DNA of 64,000 nt from JALOLV01 sp046295175 (GCA_046295175.1 JBKBNY010000004.1:420591-484590), one strand, 5' to 3'. Positions 15,301 to 24,632 are shown, numbered from the stretch's first letter. Made by a program: numbers and translations. Notes: generated by a model not told the origin, from the sequence alone.

Positions 15301-16695
15301 TTAGAAGTCTCGCGATACATTAAAATAAAAACGATTTTCTCCTAAATCATTTATTGCATAATTTAGCCGTCCGACGATGTTGTACCACGTTACAACATCC
15401 AAACCTACTCCTCCACCGTATAGCCATTTATTCCCAAATTTGGAATTACTCAACCTCGGAACACCATTATTTGAGAATCCTGTATCTAAAAAAAGGTTGA
15501 GATAACTCGCGATAGGAAATGTATTGAATTGCTTGAACTTGATAAATCGACTCAAATCAAAAATCTTATCAAAAAGCTGGTATTTGAAATTAGTCTTGAA
15601 TAACCCAAAACTTTGAGCATCTACGACATACAATTCGTAGCCTCTTACCAAATCTCCTCTGTAACCTAATCCTTGTGCAATCGGGAAAGGTTGCAGTTTG
15701 GGGGTTGAAAACTTAGTTCGGATGCTGTAATTTCCATAAAATTTCCCTTTTATCGGAAAATAATGCGTAAAGGCTCCGTAAAAAGACAAAACATTGGTTT
15801 TTGTTTCGCCGAAAAATCCATAATGTGAAGCTTGCAAAAACAATCTTTTTCCACGCAAAGCGTATTGTTTATTATCTCGTTTATCGAATTGGTAGCTATA
15901 ATTTATATTTGTATAACCAACATTCTTTGCCCTATTCAATAGATAATTAGGATTCCTGATTGCAACTGTATCAGCAATATTGATGGCCGAGTAGCCTAAT
16001 TCGAGCGTATGAAATTGATAAAGCCCTTCTCTCCTATTTATCAATGAATAAAATCCCCAACGTTTGCGAAGTGCGTTTTCACTTTGTAGAAAATCGAGTT
16101 TGTCGTTCCAAATTCGATAGGCTAATTGCTTTTGGGTTGAAAAAAATCCACCAAAACCTACTCCCGTTTTTTGGGCTTGGTCGATATATGGTTTGTAGTA
16201 AGATAAATCTAAGACAGAAACAAATCCAGTTTCGGCTCTGAGTCGCAGTTGGTCATTATTACCAGTTAGATTAAAATGGCGGCTGTAGATACCGTAAATT
16301 GTACGTCTTAAATCTCGGTCACGTTCATACCACCATTCATTAAAATTACGGTCGGCAAGATAAAAAACGGGTAGAAAAATAAAATACAATCGCTCTTTGA
16401 CCGTAACTAAGACATCAGCTTTGTTTTCGGACCTGTTGGTCAATTCGACATTGACCGTCACAAAAAGATTGGTATTTGTAATATTTTGTCGGTCGAGTGT
16501 CAGAATGGCTTCTGACTTTTTCAAATAAAGTGTATCGCCAGCTTTGACCGACATCTCACGAGTGATGATTCGGTCATTTGTTTTTTTATTACCTTCGATA
16601 ATGATATTTCTAACAACAACAAAATCTTCTTGTGCAGCTAATTGGAATGTGGCAAAAAGTAAAAATATTAATAACTGTCGCAGATGAAATCTCAT
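15301..16695 (-). CDS. BamA/TamA-like outer-membrane protein with one POTRA domain
   Basis: A 464-residue protein with a signal peptide (MRFHLRQLLIFLLFATFQLA, then AQ). Residues about 24-95 form one POTRA domain (VVVRNIIIEGNKKTNDRIIT, LTLDRQNITNTNLFVTVNVE). The remainder has alternating strands typical of an Omp85-type barrel, including the GLGYRGDLVRGYELYVVD segment (the VRGY/F motif of Omp85 lid loops) and a terminal aromatic strand ending in VSRDF. With a single POTRA it is shorter than BamA or TamA, more like the small surface-antigen D15 proteins of Bacteroidota. It may insert or export other outer-membrane proteins or lipids; no partner is encoded next to it. Confidence 0.8.
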   Translation of the reverse strand: MRFHLRQLLIFLLFATFQLAAQEDFVVVRNIIIEGNKKTNDRIITREMSVKAGDTLYLKKSEAILTLDRQNITNTNLFVTVNVELTNRSENKADVLVTVKERLYFIFLPVFYLADRNFNEWWYERDRDLRRTIYGIYSRHFNLTGNNDQLRLRAETGFVSVLDLSYYKPYIDQAQKTGVGFGGFFSTQKQLAYRIWNDKLDFLQSENALRKRWGFYSLINRREGLYQFHTLELGYSAINIADTVAIRNPNYLLNRAKNVGYTNINYSYQFDKRDNKQYALRGKRLFLQASHYGFFGETKTNVLSFYGAFTHYFPIKGKFYGNYSIRTKFSTPKLQPFPIAQGLGYRGDLVRGYELYVVDAQSFGLFKTNFKYQLFDKIFDLSRFIKFKQFNTFPIASYLNLFLDTGFSNNGVPRLSNSKFGNKWLYGGGVGLDVVTWYNIVGRLNYAINDLGENRFYFNVSRDF

Positions 16696-16774
16696 GTTTA
16701 GGTTTTAAGCAAAACGCTCGATGGTATCAATTATTTTTGCAATTTAACCCTTTTTTTATTCAAAACCTCAACTT

Positions 16775-17404
16775 TTAAATCAGTCTATTATCTTTTGCTG
16801 CCTTGATGGCATCGGCACGAGAATGTACATTCAGCTTAAAATAAATATTTTTAATATGGGTCTTGACAGTTTCGAGGTCGATGAAAAACTCCTCGGCGAT
16901 TCGTCCTCGACTTTTACCATTGGCGATTTGTTCCAAAATCTCTGTTTCACGTTTGGTAAGCGGTGAATTTTGGTTTTTCTGAAAAGAATTTATCACTAAT
17001 CGAGCAACATTTGGACTGAGTGGGCCACCGCCTTCGTTGGCTTCACGAATGGCATCAATAATTTTAGAAGGTGATGTATTTTTGGTCAAATAACCTACCG
17101 CTCCGTTAGTCAAAGCCCTAAAAATCTTTTCAGAATCTTCGTAAACCGTCAACATAATTATCGAGGCGTTTGGCAAAAGGTTCTTTATTTTTGGAATCGC
17201 ATCAATACCATTTATACCCGGTAATTCAATATCCAATAAGATGACTTTAGGAGAAATCGGTTGTAGATGCTTGAGCGATTCTTCAATGTTATGGAATGTA
17301 CCAACAATTTCGTATCCGTCCACATTTCCAATAAGGTATTTGTAACCTTCTCGGATAGTCTCGTCATCTTCGATAATTGCTATTTTTATGTTTTGCTCGT
17401 TCAT
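16775..17404 (-). CDS. NarL/FixJ-type response regulator
   Basis: A 209-residue regulator. The receiver domain (1-120) has the acidic pocket IEDDE, the phosphoacceptor Asp 58 in VILLDIELPG, MLTVYE and the conserved Lys in GYLTKNTSP. The C-terminal LuxR-type helix-turn-helix (about 145-205) reads LTKRETEILEQIANGKSRGR then DLETVKTHIKNIYFKL. It is encoded 24 bases downstream of the propeller histidine kinase, on the same strand, so it is its cognate partner. On phosphorylation it should dimerise and bind DNA; its targets are not visible from the sequence. Confidence 0.95.
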   Translation of the reverse strand: MNEQNIKIAIIEDDETIREGYKYLIGNVDGYEIVGTFHNIEESLKHLQPISPKVILLDIELPGINGIDAIPKIKNLLPNASIIMLTVYEDSEKIFRALTNGAVGYLTKNTSPSKIIDAIREANEGGGPLSPNVARLVINSFQKNQNSPLTKRETEILEQIANGKSRGRIAEEFFIDLETVKTHIKNIYFKLNVHSRADAIKAAKDNRLI

Positions 17405-17428
17405 CCTTAAAAAATTTCGTAAATTCTA

Positions 17429-20329
17429 TTACTCTGAAACTGGAATTTTAAACTGTAATCTAATTTCAATTCCTGATGGTTTGTTTGGCAAAACCTCAAC
17501 CGTAGAATTGATTCTTTTTGCTCTAATCTGAATGTTATTTAAGCCATTCCCTTTTTTAACTTTTTCAAAATCGAAACCTTTACCATTATCTATAATACTG
17601 ATAATCAAGCATTCATCAATCAGAGACAATTTAAACCAAACTTTACTTGCTTGGGCGTGTTTGAGTACGTTTGTAAGCGATTCCTTACAAATCATAATCA
17701 GGTTACGGCTGTAATCAATAGGTAGTTTTATGTCACGATACGATTCTTCTAAATGAATAAATTCAAAATCGGTGTTGGTATCTTGGAAAATTTCAACTCC
17801 AAAATCTTGAACTCTCAATAAAATCTCAAAAAGATTATCGTTTTCGGGACTAAGCGACCAAATAATATCTTTTGTGCCGTTGTAGAGTGAGGCGGCATTT
17901 TCTCTAATCTGATTGACAATTTTTTGTAATTCATCATTTGCCGACATCTTTGAGGTAAGAATATCTGTCAAAATCGAAATTCGAGTAAGTTTATTACCCA
18001 TTTCGTCATGAAAATCTTCGGCAGTTTTTTTACGTACTTTATATTGTTCTTCCAATCGGATTTGAGTCAATTCCTTACGGCGTCGTTCTTTTTGACGGGT
18101 TCTGAATTGCTGAATCGTCACTCCAATCATCGTAAAAAAAGCCAAAACTAAGCCTTGAAACCATAAAGTGCTGTAAAAAGGCGATTTGATACTAAATGGA
18201 AATTCGACGGTATTTGAAACCAAACCATCGGCCTCAATTGCTCTTACTTTAAAGGTATAATCACCAGCAGGAATGCTCGGATAAATAACTGAATTTAAAG
18301 CACTTAGCTCCGAAAAACCCTTTTCGAGACCTTCGGTATAATATTGATAACGAACACTTTCGGGGTTTGAAAGGTGAATACCAATAAAATTAAAAGTTAG
18401 GTGATTTTCGGAGTGATTTAGCACTAAATTTTTAGGAACATCATACCATTTGGTTAAGCGATTTCCCGATTCTTTTGGCAATGCATTTGAAAACAATTTA
18501 ATGTCTTTCAAAACCATCAATGGGGCTTTTGAAGTTGGTTTGTCTTCTTCGGGATGATATTTAAAAACTCCTTTGACGGTTCCTATCCAAAAGCCATCTT
18601 TTGTGTTATAAACCGCATTTTGATTACATTCTACCGAAAAAAAACCTTGCTCCTTACTATACTTTTTTACAGTTACTTTATCATAATTACCATTGAATAT
18701 CAGTCGATTTAGATAATTTCCAGTTCCGACCCAAAGCCTATTTTGCTTATCAAAAATCAGACTGTAAATATGGTTAGAACTCAGACCATGCAATTTATTA
18801 AAATGCAGAAACTTATCTTTTTTATCCCAAATGTATAAGCCGTTATCGGCTGTAGCAATAAAGATTTTGTTATCGTGCTTCACAATCGACATCACCAGAG
18901 AGTTTTTCAGTTCGTTTGGCAATTTAATAGTAACTAATTGATTGTCTTTAATCAATATCAGACCATGCGATGTACCTAAGAGAATTGTGTTTTTATCAAT
19001 CCCACAAATTGAAGAAATGAACTCTTTTGTGTTTGGAATCTCAACTAAATCATTATCGATGAGTCTAAACGCACCAATTGGAGTGCCGAAATAGGCTTGT
19101 CCAAATTCATCAACAGTTGCACTCAAAAATGTATTTACATTGGATTTTGACTTTTTTATAGTGTTGTTTTTTGAATACCACAATCCCGCCCCGTCAGTGC
19201 CAATCCAAACGGCATCACCAACAGCGGCCAATACATTTACTCGATTTTTATTCGGATGATTAGACGGAATCTCTATATTTCTCACCATTTTACCATCCCA
19301 TATACTCAAACCCCCGCCATTTGTAGCAAACCAAGTTTTACCAGATTTATCTTCGGTTATGCTCATTACGGCAGAGTTTTTCAAACCCAATGACTCATCT
19401 ATGTAGGTAAAAACGCTTCTCGAATACCGATAAATACCTGTCCCTTCGGTGGCGAACCAAAGATTACCTTCGACATCGTTGATGATTTCATGAACGGTCT
19501 GACTTGTAAAACCATTTTGAGCGTTAAAAAAAGTCTGTTTTCCATCTGATGAAACTTTCAAAACTCCTTTTGTACTTCCAAGCCAAATATTGTCATTCAA
19601 ATCTTGATTGATACAGACGTGGTCGTTTTGAAGGAAAACTTCGTTGTTTTGGTAAGTTTTTTTATTAGTCAACACCCAAAAATTTTGTTTTTTATCGAAA
19701 AAAATTCGACGGACAAAGTGCGATTTGCCTTCTAAGGCTTTCGCAGAATTAAGTTTCTGCCAATTGTTTTGAGCAAGTTTCCAAATTCCTTTTTGCCAAA
19801 CAGCAATCAAAATATTATTTTGAGGGTCTTTGGTAAGAGTTGATACAAATCCATCAACAGCATTGGGTAATTTTACTATTTCAAGTTTTAAATTCTTAAT
19901 TTTGTACAATTCTCCTCCAAAGAAATTAAACCAAATAGTTCCTTCTGCATCTTCAACAAAAGCAATCGTAAGTCCTGTTTGGGCTTTGGATTTTATCGGG
20001 AAATTTGTAATATTTTCACCATCAAAACACGAAATTCCGAGTTGAGTAGCTATCCAAATATTTTGTTTTGAATCTACAAAAACCTTAAAAGTAAAATTGC
20101 TCAATAACCCTTCGGAATGAGTAAAATTAGTAAAGTTTTTACCATCAAACCTTGAAATACCACCCAAAGTACTTATCCATAAATGACGATTAGCATCTTG
20201 ACAAATCGAAATCGCTTGGGTTTGAATTAAATCATTTTCAACGCTGTATTGCACAAAATTATGTTTTTGGGCATTCAGATTAATGCTCAAAAAAAACAAC
20301 ATAATAAATACAAGTACAATACTTCTCAT
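17429..20329 (-). CDS. Two-component histidine kinase with periplasmic Reg_prop/Y_Y_Y sensor
   Basis: A 966-residue protein from the ATG at 20329. The frame opens at a TTG at 20350, but the ATG gives a clean signal peptide (MRSIVLVFIMLFFLSINLNA, then Q), so I chose it. Residues about 25-590 are two-component propeller repeats (LWISTLGGISRFDGKNFTN, NIWIATQLGISCFDG and so on), followed by a Y_Y_Y domain (NHLTFNFIGIHLSNPESVRY), one membrane helix (about 710-728), and a cytoplasmic HisKA_3 domain with FHDEMGNKLTRI and an HATPase with DNGKGFDFEKVKKGNGLNNI. It senses an unknown periplasmic ligand and phosphorylates the NarL-type regulator encoded just downstream. Unlike many Bacteroidota hybrids, the AraC output is absent and the regulator is separate. 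Confidence 0.93.
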   Translation of the reverse strand: MRSIVLVFIMLFFLSINLNAQKHNFVQYSVENDLIQTQAISICQDANRHLWISTLGGISRFDGKNFTNFTHSEGLLSNFTFKVFVDSKQNIWIATQLGISCFDGENITNFPIKSKAQTGLTIAFVEDAEGTIWFNFFGGELYKIKNLKLEIVKLPNAVDGFVSTLTKDPQNNILIAVWQKGIWKLAQNNWQKLNSAKALEGKSHFVRRIFFDKKQNFWVLTNKKTYQNNEVFLQNDHVCINQDLNDNIWLGSTKGVLKVSSDGKQTFFNAQNGFTSQTVHEIINDVEGNLWFATEGTGIYRYSRSVFTYIDESLGLKNSAVMSITEDKSGKTWFATNGGGLSIWDGKMVRNIEIPSNHPNKNRVNVLAAVGDAVWIGTDGAGLWYSKNNTIKKSKSNVNTFLSATVDEFGQAYFGTPIGAFRLIDNDLVEIPNTKEFISSICGIDKNTILLGTSHGLILIKDNQLVTIKLPNELKNSLVMSIVKHDNKIFIATADNGLYIWDKKDKFLHFNKLHGLSSNHIYSLIFDKQNRLWVGTGNYLNRLIFNGNYDKVTVKKYSKEQGFFSVECNQNAVYNTKDGFWIGTVKGVFKYHPEEDKPTSKAPLMVLKDIKLFSNALPKESGNRLTKWYDVPKNLVLNHSENHLTFNFIGIHLSNPESVRYQYYTEGLEKGFSELSALNSVIYPSIPAGDYTFKVRAIEADGLVSNTVEFPFSIKSPFYSTLWFQGLVLAFFTMIGVTIQQFRTRQKERRRKELTQIRLEEQYKVRKKTAEDFHDEMGNKLTRISILTDILTSKMSANDELQKIVNQIRENAASLYNGTKDIIWSLSPENDNLFEILLRVQDFGVEIFQDTNTDFEFIHLEESYRDIKLPIDYSRNLIMICKESLTNVLKHAQASKVWFKLSLIDECLIISIIDNGKGFDFEKVKKGNGLNNIQIRAKRINSTVEVLPNKPSGIEIRLQFKIPVSE

Positions 20330-20403
20330 CAGCCCATTTTTATCCTTCAATATTAGTATTTTTAGTTGTAACTCGTAATCACCTCAATTGGGGGATTTAT
20401 AAA

Positions 20404-21294
20404 TCATAACTTAAACTCATAACTGTCGCTTACTTCGTTGACAATCTGAATAAAATTTTTGAAGATTGGATTCTCATCATTTCTTCTCCAAAGGAGATAA
20501 AGTTCGGATGTATCCTGCAATGGTATAAACCTGAGAGACTTCACGGCATTGCACGAATACGAAACTGGTAAAATACTGACTCCGAGGTTTTTATCTACCA
20601 ATCTCAGAATAGTAGAACCATAATTAGACTCAAAAACTACATTTGGAATAAACCCATGTTTACGGGTCATTTCACGGAGTTTTATGCAGTATTTTGAGTT
20701 TACAGAAAGCGGAGGAAGAATGAATTTTTCGTTGCGAAACATCTTCAATGACAAATTTTCTTGGCTTGCTAAAGGGTGTTTCTCATTTAATACAAGAGCA
20801 AACGGTTCTGAAAAAAGGGTCTGAATTTCTAAATCAGGATGCTCGGATAACTCACGTGTAAAACCCACATCTGTCTGATAATTGAGCAATGACTCGACTA
20901 ATTCGGTCTCTGTGATTTCGGTCAATGTCATCGTGACAGCGGGATATTTAGTCTGCATTTGAGATAACAAATCGGGCAAAATCGAATAAATTGCCGAACC
21001 TGGATGCCCGATTCTAATCTCTCCGTCTTCGCCTTTGTGAATCTGTTTAGCGTGACGGTGAATATTTTGTAATTCGTTCGATAATCGTTGCCATTCGATT
21101 TTCAGAAACGCCCCCGCAGGCGTAAGTTTGACATTACGTTTATCTCGGTCAAAGAGTAAAATACCGAGTTCATCTTCGAGTTGTTGAATCTGCCTACTCA
21201 AGGCCGACTGGGCGATAAACATTTTCTCAGATGCCTTAGAAAAGTGCAATTCTTCGGCAACTCCGAGAAAGTATTTAATTTGTCTGAATTCCAT
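20404..21294 (-). CDS. LysR family transcriptional regulator
   Basis: A 296-residue regulator starting at the ATG at 21294; the longer frame to 21420 would run across the promoter and operator and is rejected. The N-terminal winged helix-turn-helix is standard (MEFRQIKYFLGVAEELHFSK, AQSALSRQIQQLEDELGILL, FDRDKRNVKLTPAG). The effector domain (about 90-290) has the usual two-lobed periplasmic-binding fold (EIRIGHPGSAIYSILPDLL). It is divergent from a GNAT acetyltransferase gene, and an ATC-N9-GAT palindrome (21351-21365) lies between them, so it likely regulates that gene and itself. The effector is unknown; the general layout resembles CatR/BenM-type regulators. Confidence 0.93.
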   Translation of the reverse strand: MEFRQIKYFLGVAEELHFSKASEKMFIAQSALSRQIQQLEDELGILLFDRDKRNVKLTPAGAFLKIEWQRLSNELQNIHRHAKQIHKGEDGEIRIGHPGSAIYSILPDLLSQMQTKYPAVTMTLTEITETELVESLLNYQTDVGFTRELSEHPDLEIQTLFSEPFALVLNEKHPLASQENLSLKMFRNEKFILPPLSVNSKYCIKLREMTRKHGFIPNVVFESNYGSTILRLVDKNLGVSILPVSYSCNAVKSLRFIPLQDTSELYLLWRRNDENPIFKNFIQIVNEVSDSYEFKL

Positions 21295-21342
21295 TGTTTT
21301 CTTTGGTAATTTTGTTGTAAAAATTGATTCGAAAATCGAACC

Positions 21343-21350
21343 CAAAAATA
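21343..21350 (-). promoter_or_regulatory. -7 box for the LysR regulator
   Basis: On the minus strand TATTTTTG matches TAnnTTTG, 48 bases before the regulator start. It directly abuts the palindrome at 21351-21365, an arrangement that would let the regulator block its own transcription. Confidence 0.4.
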
Positions 21351-21365
21351 ATCTCAATTTGAGAT
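21351..21365. promoter_or_regulatory. Probable LysR operator
   Basis: ATCTCAA-T-TTGAGAT is a perfect 15-base palindrome around a central base and fits the LysR box pattern T-N11-A (here also ATC-N9-GAT). It sits in the 131-base spacer between the divergent LysR and acetyltransferase genes, the usual site for autoregulation. Confidence 0.6.
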
Positions 21366-21425
21366 AAATATATAAAAATTTAGCATTTTTTGATATTAAA
21401 AAAAAACAGTTTTTTTGCAATTGAA

Positions 21426-21941
21426 ATGAATATACGAATTGCCAAAATATCAGATGCCGAAAATCTCAGAAATCTCACTGAGGTGACATTCAGAGATAAA
21501 TATACGGTTTTCAACACACCTGAAAACATGGAGATGCACGTCCAAAAGTATTTTGGGTTGGATAAAATTAGTAGCGAAATTGAAGATGCTCAAATCAAGT
21601 ATTTTGTAGTTGAGAATGGGCAGCAGTTAATTGGATATGCAAAACTTGCAATAGAAAGTAAAGCAGAAAATTTGGTTGCGAAAAAGCCAGTTGAAATTCA
21701 ACGTTTTTATGTTCACCAAGATTTTCAAGGAAGAAAAATTGGTCAAAAACTCATGGAAACGGTCATTGATTGGGCTAAAAACAATGATTTCGATGTAGTT
21801 TGGCTTGGTGCATGGGAAAACAACCCCGATGCACTTAGATTTTACCAAAGATTAGGGTTTGAAATTTTTGGCAAACATACTTTCTTACTCGGAGAGGATG
21901 TACAGAATGACTTCACCATGAAAAAAGAAATATTTCCTTAA
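21426..21941 (+). CDS. GNAT family N-acetyltransferase (first of three)
   Basis: A 171-residue acetyltransferase from the ATG at 21426; an in-frame upstream start at 21390 would add 12 residues that do not look conserved. It opens NIRIAKISDAENLRNLTEVT, and the acetyl-CoA site is QRFYVHQDFQGRKIGQKLME (about residues 93-112, with the Q/RxxGxG/A motif as QGRKIG). The WLGAWENNPDALRFYQRLGF segment is the typical GNAT motif B. It is of the PaiA-like polyamine or small-amine type. It is divergent from the LysR gene, which may control it, and ends before a terminator at 21978. Confidence 0.88.
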   Translation: MNIRIAKISDAENLRNLTEVTFRDKYTVFNTPENMEMHVQKYFGLDKISSEIEDAQIKYFVVENGQQLIGYAKLAIESKAENLVAKKPVEIQRFYVHQDFQGRKIGQKLMETVIDWAKNNDFDVVWLGAWENNPDALRFYQRLGFEIFGKHTFLLGEDVQNDFTMKKEIFP

Positions 21942-21977
21942 CAGATGGGCAACCATCTAAATTGTTTGTTGTTAGCA

Positions 21978-22012
21978 TTAAGTCATGGGTTTCCTATGGC
22001 TTAATTTTTTTT
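21978..22012 (+). terminator. Intrinsic terminator between two acetyltransferase genes
   Basis: Twelve-pair stem TTAAGTCATGGG (21978-21989) / CCTATGGCTTAA (21993-22004) with two wobble pairs and loop TTT, followed by eight T. Confidence 0.75.
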
Positions 22013-22056
22013 ATGAATGATAAAATCAGTTAATTTGAAACCTTAAATATAAAACT

Positions 22057-22506
22057 ATGAATATAAATATTAGAAGAGGTACTGCCGAAGATGTACCCGC
22101 AATGATGAAACTTGTAAGAGAGTTGGCCGAGTACGAGAAAGCACCAGAACAAGTTACAAATGATGAATCGAGGATGTTACGTGAAGGTTTTGGAGAAAAT
22201 CCTGCTTTTGGGTCTTTTGTTGCCGAGGTTGATGGTGTAATTCAAGGAATCTCGATTTACTATTTTAGATATTCTACTTGGAAAGGCAAACGCTTGTATC
22301 TCGAAGACATCGTTGTTACCGAATCTATGCGAGGTAACAATATCGGGAAATTACTGCTCGACCGTACAATTGAAGAAGCTCATGCAACAGATTGTTCGGG
22401 GATGATGTGGCAGGTACTTGACTGGAATGAACCTGCAATCAATTTCTACAAAAAATACAATGCCAGATTTGATGCTGGTTGGATAAACTGTCATCTTGAT
22501 TTTTAA
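22057..22506 (+). CDS. GNAT acetyltransferase, diamine acetyltransferase-like
   Basis: A 149-residue protein close in layout to spermidine/spermine acetyltransferases: IRRGTAEDVPAMMKLVRELA, EYEKAPEQVT, YFRYSTWKGKRLYLEDIVV and the acetyl-CoA loop RGNNIGKLLLD (about 92-102), then WNEPAINFYKKYNA. The LYLEDIVV segment is characteristic of the SAT family. It likely acetylates a small amine such as a thialysine or polyamine, but which one cannot be told. The stop codon lies one base before the next acetyltransferase start (22508), so the two are co-transcribed and probably coupled. Confidence 0.9.
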   Translation: MNINIRRGTAEDVPAMMKLVRELAEYEKAPEQVTNDESRMLREGFGENPAFGSFVAEVDGVIQGISIYYFRYSTWKGKRLYLEDIVVTESMRGNNIGKLLLDRTIEEAHATDCSGMMWQVLDWNEPAINFYKKYNARFDAGWINCHLDF

Positions 22507-22507
22507 A

Positions 22508-23032
22508 ATGATTGAACAACTCACAATAAAAAGAATCACTACAAACGAAGCCGAAATCCTATCCGAAGTAGCAATAAGAGCATACAAAGACCATTATTTG
22601 CATCTTTGGAACGATGATGGAAGATGGTACATACAAAAATCATTTAGTATCAATCAATTACAGTTTGAGATTGAAGATGCAAATAACGGGTTCTATTTTG
22701 CAATTATTGACCAAAATCCGGTTGGTTTCATCAAAATTCGTCCTAATAATCAGTTATCAGGCCACGAAGGTGATGGTTTTGAAATAGAAAGAATCTACCT
22801 TACTAAAGAGGCAACGGGTAAGAAAATTGGCAATAAGTTAATGATTTTTGCCATTGAAATCGCCAAAAATCTACAAAAAGATTATGTCTGGCTCAAAGCA
22901 ATGGATAGCAGCCATGACGCAATTCGGTTTTATCAAAATCTTGGTTTTGTACAATGCGGAACATCAAGGCTTGATTTTGAATTACTCAAAGATGAAATCA
23001 GAGGAATGGTTACAATGAAATTGGATTTGTAA
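22508..23032 (+). CDS. GNAT family N-acetyltransferase (third of three)
   Basis: A 174-residue acetyltransferase starting at the ATG at 22508, one base after the previous stop; an earlier start at 22496 would overlap the preceding gene. It begins IEQLTIKRITTNEAEILSEV, with IERIYLTKEATGKKIGNKLM (about 94-113; acetyl-CoA loop TGKKIG) and WLKAMDSSHDAIRFYQNLGF. Its sequence is more like the first acetyltransferase (21426) than the second, in particular the central FEIEDANNGFYFAI versus SSEIEDAQIKYFVV, which suggests that these two are old duplicates separated by the SAT-like gene. Substrate unknown. Confidence 0.88.
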   Translation: MIEQLTIKRITTNEAEILSEVAIRAYKDHYLHLWNDDGRWYIQKSFSINQLQFEIEDANNGFYFAIIDQNPVGFIKIRPNNQLSGHEGDGFEIERIYLTKEATGKKIGNKLMIFAIEIAKNLQKDYVWLKAMDSSHDAIRFYQNLGFVQCGTSRLDFELLKDEIRGMVTMKLDL

Positions 23033-23057
23033 ACGGTTGTTGAAACCGATATATTTG
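23027..23057 (+). promoter_or_regulatory. Promoter of gatB
   Basis: TTG (23027-23029), 20 bases, then a perfect TAnnTTTG box, TATATTTG (23050-23057). It overlaps the end of the third acetyltransferase gene and lies 51 bases before the gatB start. Confidence 0.65.
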
Positions 23058-23108
23058 TAAGTAAATATTGCCGAGAGGAGTATAATTGTATCACGAAATA
23101 ATCTCTGA

Positions 23109-24581
23109 ATGTTATCTCAAGAAGTTTTAGATAAGTACGAAACAGTAATCGGACTCGAAGTTCATTGCCAATTAGCAACCGAAAGTAAGATTTTTGCCTC
23201 AGATGCTAACCAATTTGGCAGTGAGCCAAATACAAATATCAGCGTAATTACGCTCGGTCATCCGGGTGTTTTGCCCAAACTTAACAAAAAAGCTGTTGAA
23301 TTTGCCATCAAAATGGGTTTGGCTTGTGGTTGTGAAATCTCAAGATTTAATTACTTCGACCGTAAAAACTATTTTTATCCCGACCTCCCAAAAGGCTATC
23401 AAGTTTCGCAAGATAAATACCCGATTTGTATGGGTGGAGGCGTAAAAATCCGTTTGAAAGATTCTAAAACAAGAACTTACACAGAGAAAACGCTCGCATT
23501 ACACCATATTCACCTCGAAGAGGACGCAGGTAAATCTGTTCACGATGGCAGCGATGATTTTACACTCTTAGATTATAATCGTGCCGGTACGCCATTGATA
23601 GAAATCGTTTCGGAGCCTTGCATGCGTTCGGGCGAAGAAGCGGCAACTTATTTGGCCGAAATCCGAAAAATCGTGCGTTATCTTGGTATCTGCGATGGCA
23701 ACATGGAAGAAGGCTCAATGCGTGCCGACTTAAATATTTCGGTCAGATTGAAAGGTGCTGAGAAATTCGGAACGAAAGTTGAGATAAAAAACATGAATTC
23801 TATCCGAAATCTGCAACGTGCCGCCGATTTTGAGGTCATTAGACAAATAAAGATGGTTGAGAATGGAGAAACTATTCTACAAGAAACCAGAATGTTTGAT
23901 GCAGATTCGGGCGAAACGTTTGGAATGCGGGTTAAAGAAACAATGAATGATTATCGTTATTTTCCAGAGCCTGATTTAGTTCCAATCAGAATTTCGGAAG
24001 AGCAATTAAATACGATTAAAGCAGAAATGCCTTCATTGCCTGCCGAATTGTACGATAAATTCACAAAACAGTACGGTCTATTAGAAGAACATGCGATAAC
24101 ACTCACTGACGAACGTGAAATGGCAGAGTATTTTGAATCGGTCGGACAATTCAGTCAAAATCATAAGGCTATTTCTAATTGGATGACCTCGACAATTAGA
24201 GGATATTTGAATGATAATAACCAATCAATTAATGAATTAAATCTCGAACCACAAAAATTAGCTGAGATAATTTCGTTGGTTGAACAAAATAAAATTAGTA
24301 GTTCGGCAGCATCGCAAAAGTTGTTTCCTCTGGTTTTAGAAAATCCAGATAAAAGTGCAATCCAATTGGCCGAAGCTAACAATTTGATTCAACAAAGCAA
24401 TACTGATACCATCCAAGCGTTAATCAATGAGGTTTTAGCAGCCAATGCTGATAAAGTTTTAGAGTATAAGAAAGGTAAAAAAGGATTGATGGGGATGTTT
24501 GTTGGTGAGGTAATGAAAAAATCGAAAGGTTCGGCCGACCCAAAAGTTACTAATCAATTGCTGATGGAAGCCTTAAAGTAA
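23109..24581 (+). CDS. gatB: Aspartyl/glutamyl-tRNA amidotransferase subunit B
   Basis: A 490-residue protein: KYETVIGLEVHCQLATESKI at the N-terminus, YFDRKNYFYPDLPKGYQVSQ, the family signature LDYNRAGTPLIEIVSEP (about 150-166), GSMRADLNISVR and PEPDLVPIRI, followed by a C-terminal Yqey-like helical domain that binds the tRNA D-loop. With GatA and GatC it converts Glu-tRNA(Gln) and/or Asp-tRNA(Asn) to the amide form in the cytoplasm. gatA and gatC are not next to it here. Length and motifs are normal. It has its own promoter and is followed after 51 bases by the TlpA-like gene. Confidence 0.97.
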   Translation: MLSQEVLDKYETVIGLEVHCQLATESKIFASDANQFGSEPNTNISVITLGHPGVLPKLNKKAVEFAIKMGLACGCEISRFNYFDRKNYFYPDLPKGYQVSQDKYPICMGGGVKIRLKDSKTRTYTEKTLALHHIHLEEDAGKSVHDGSDDFTLLDYNRAGTPLIEIVSEPCMRSGEEAATYLAEIRKIVRYLGICDGNMEEGSMRADLNISVRLKGAEKFGTKVEIKNMNSIRNLQRAADFEVIRQIKMVENGETILQETRMFDADSGETFGMRVKETMNDYRYFPEPDLVPIRISEEQLNTIKAEMPSLPAELYDKFTKQYGLLEEHAITLTDEREMAEYFESVGQFSQNHKAISNWMTSTIRGYLNDNNQSINELNLEPQKLAEIISLVEQNKISSSAASQKLFPLVLENPDKSAIQLAEANNLIQQSNTDTIQALINEVLAANADKVLEYKKGKKGLMGMFVGEVMKKSKGSADPKVTNQLLMEALK

Positions 24582-24632
24582 TAGTTAAAATACATTGAAA
24601 GTAATAAAATTTGCAAATTGCAAAATCTAAAT

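Noticed and set aside
21295..21420. Longer N-terminus for the LysR regulator
   Set aside because: It would read through the palindromic operator and -7 box, and LysR proteins start directly before the helix-turn-helix.
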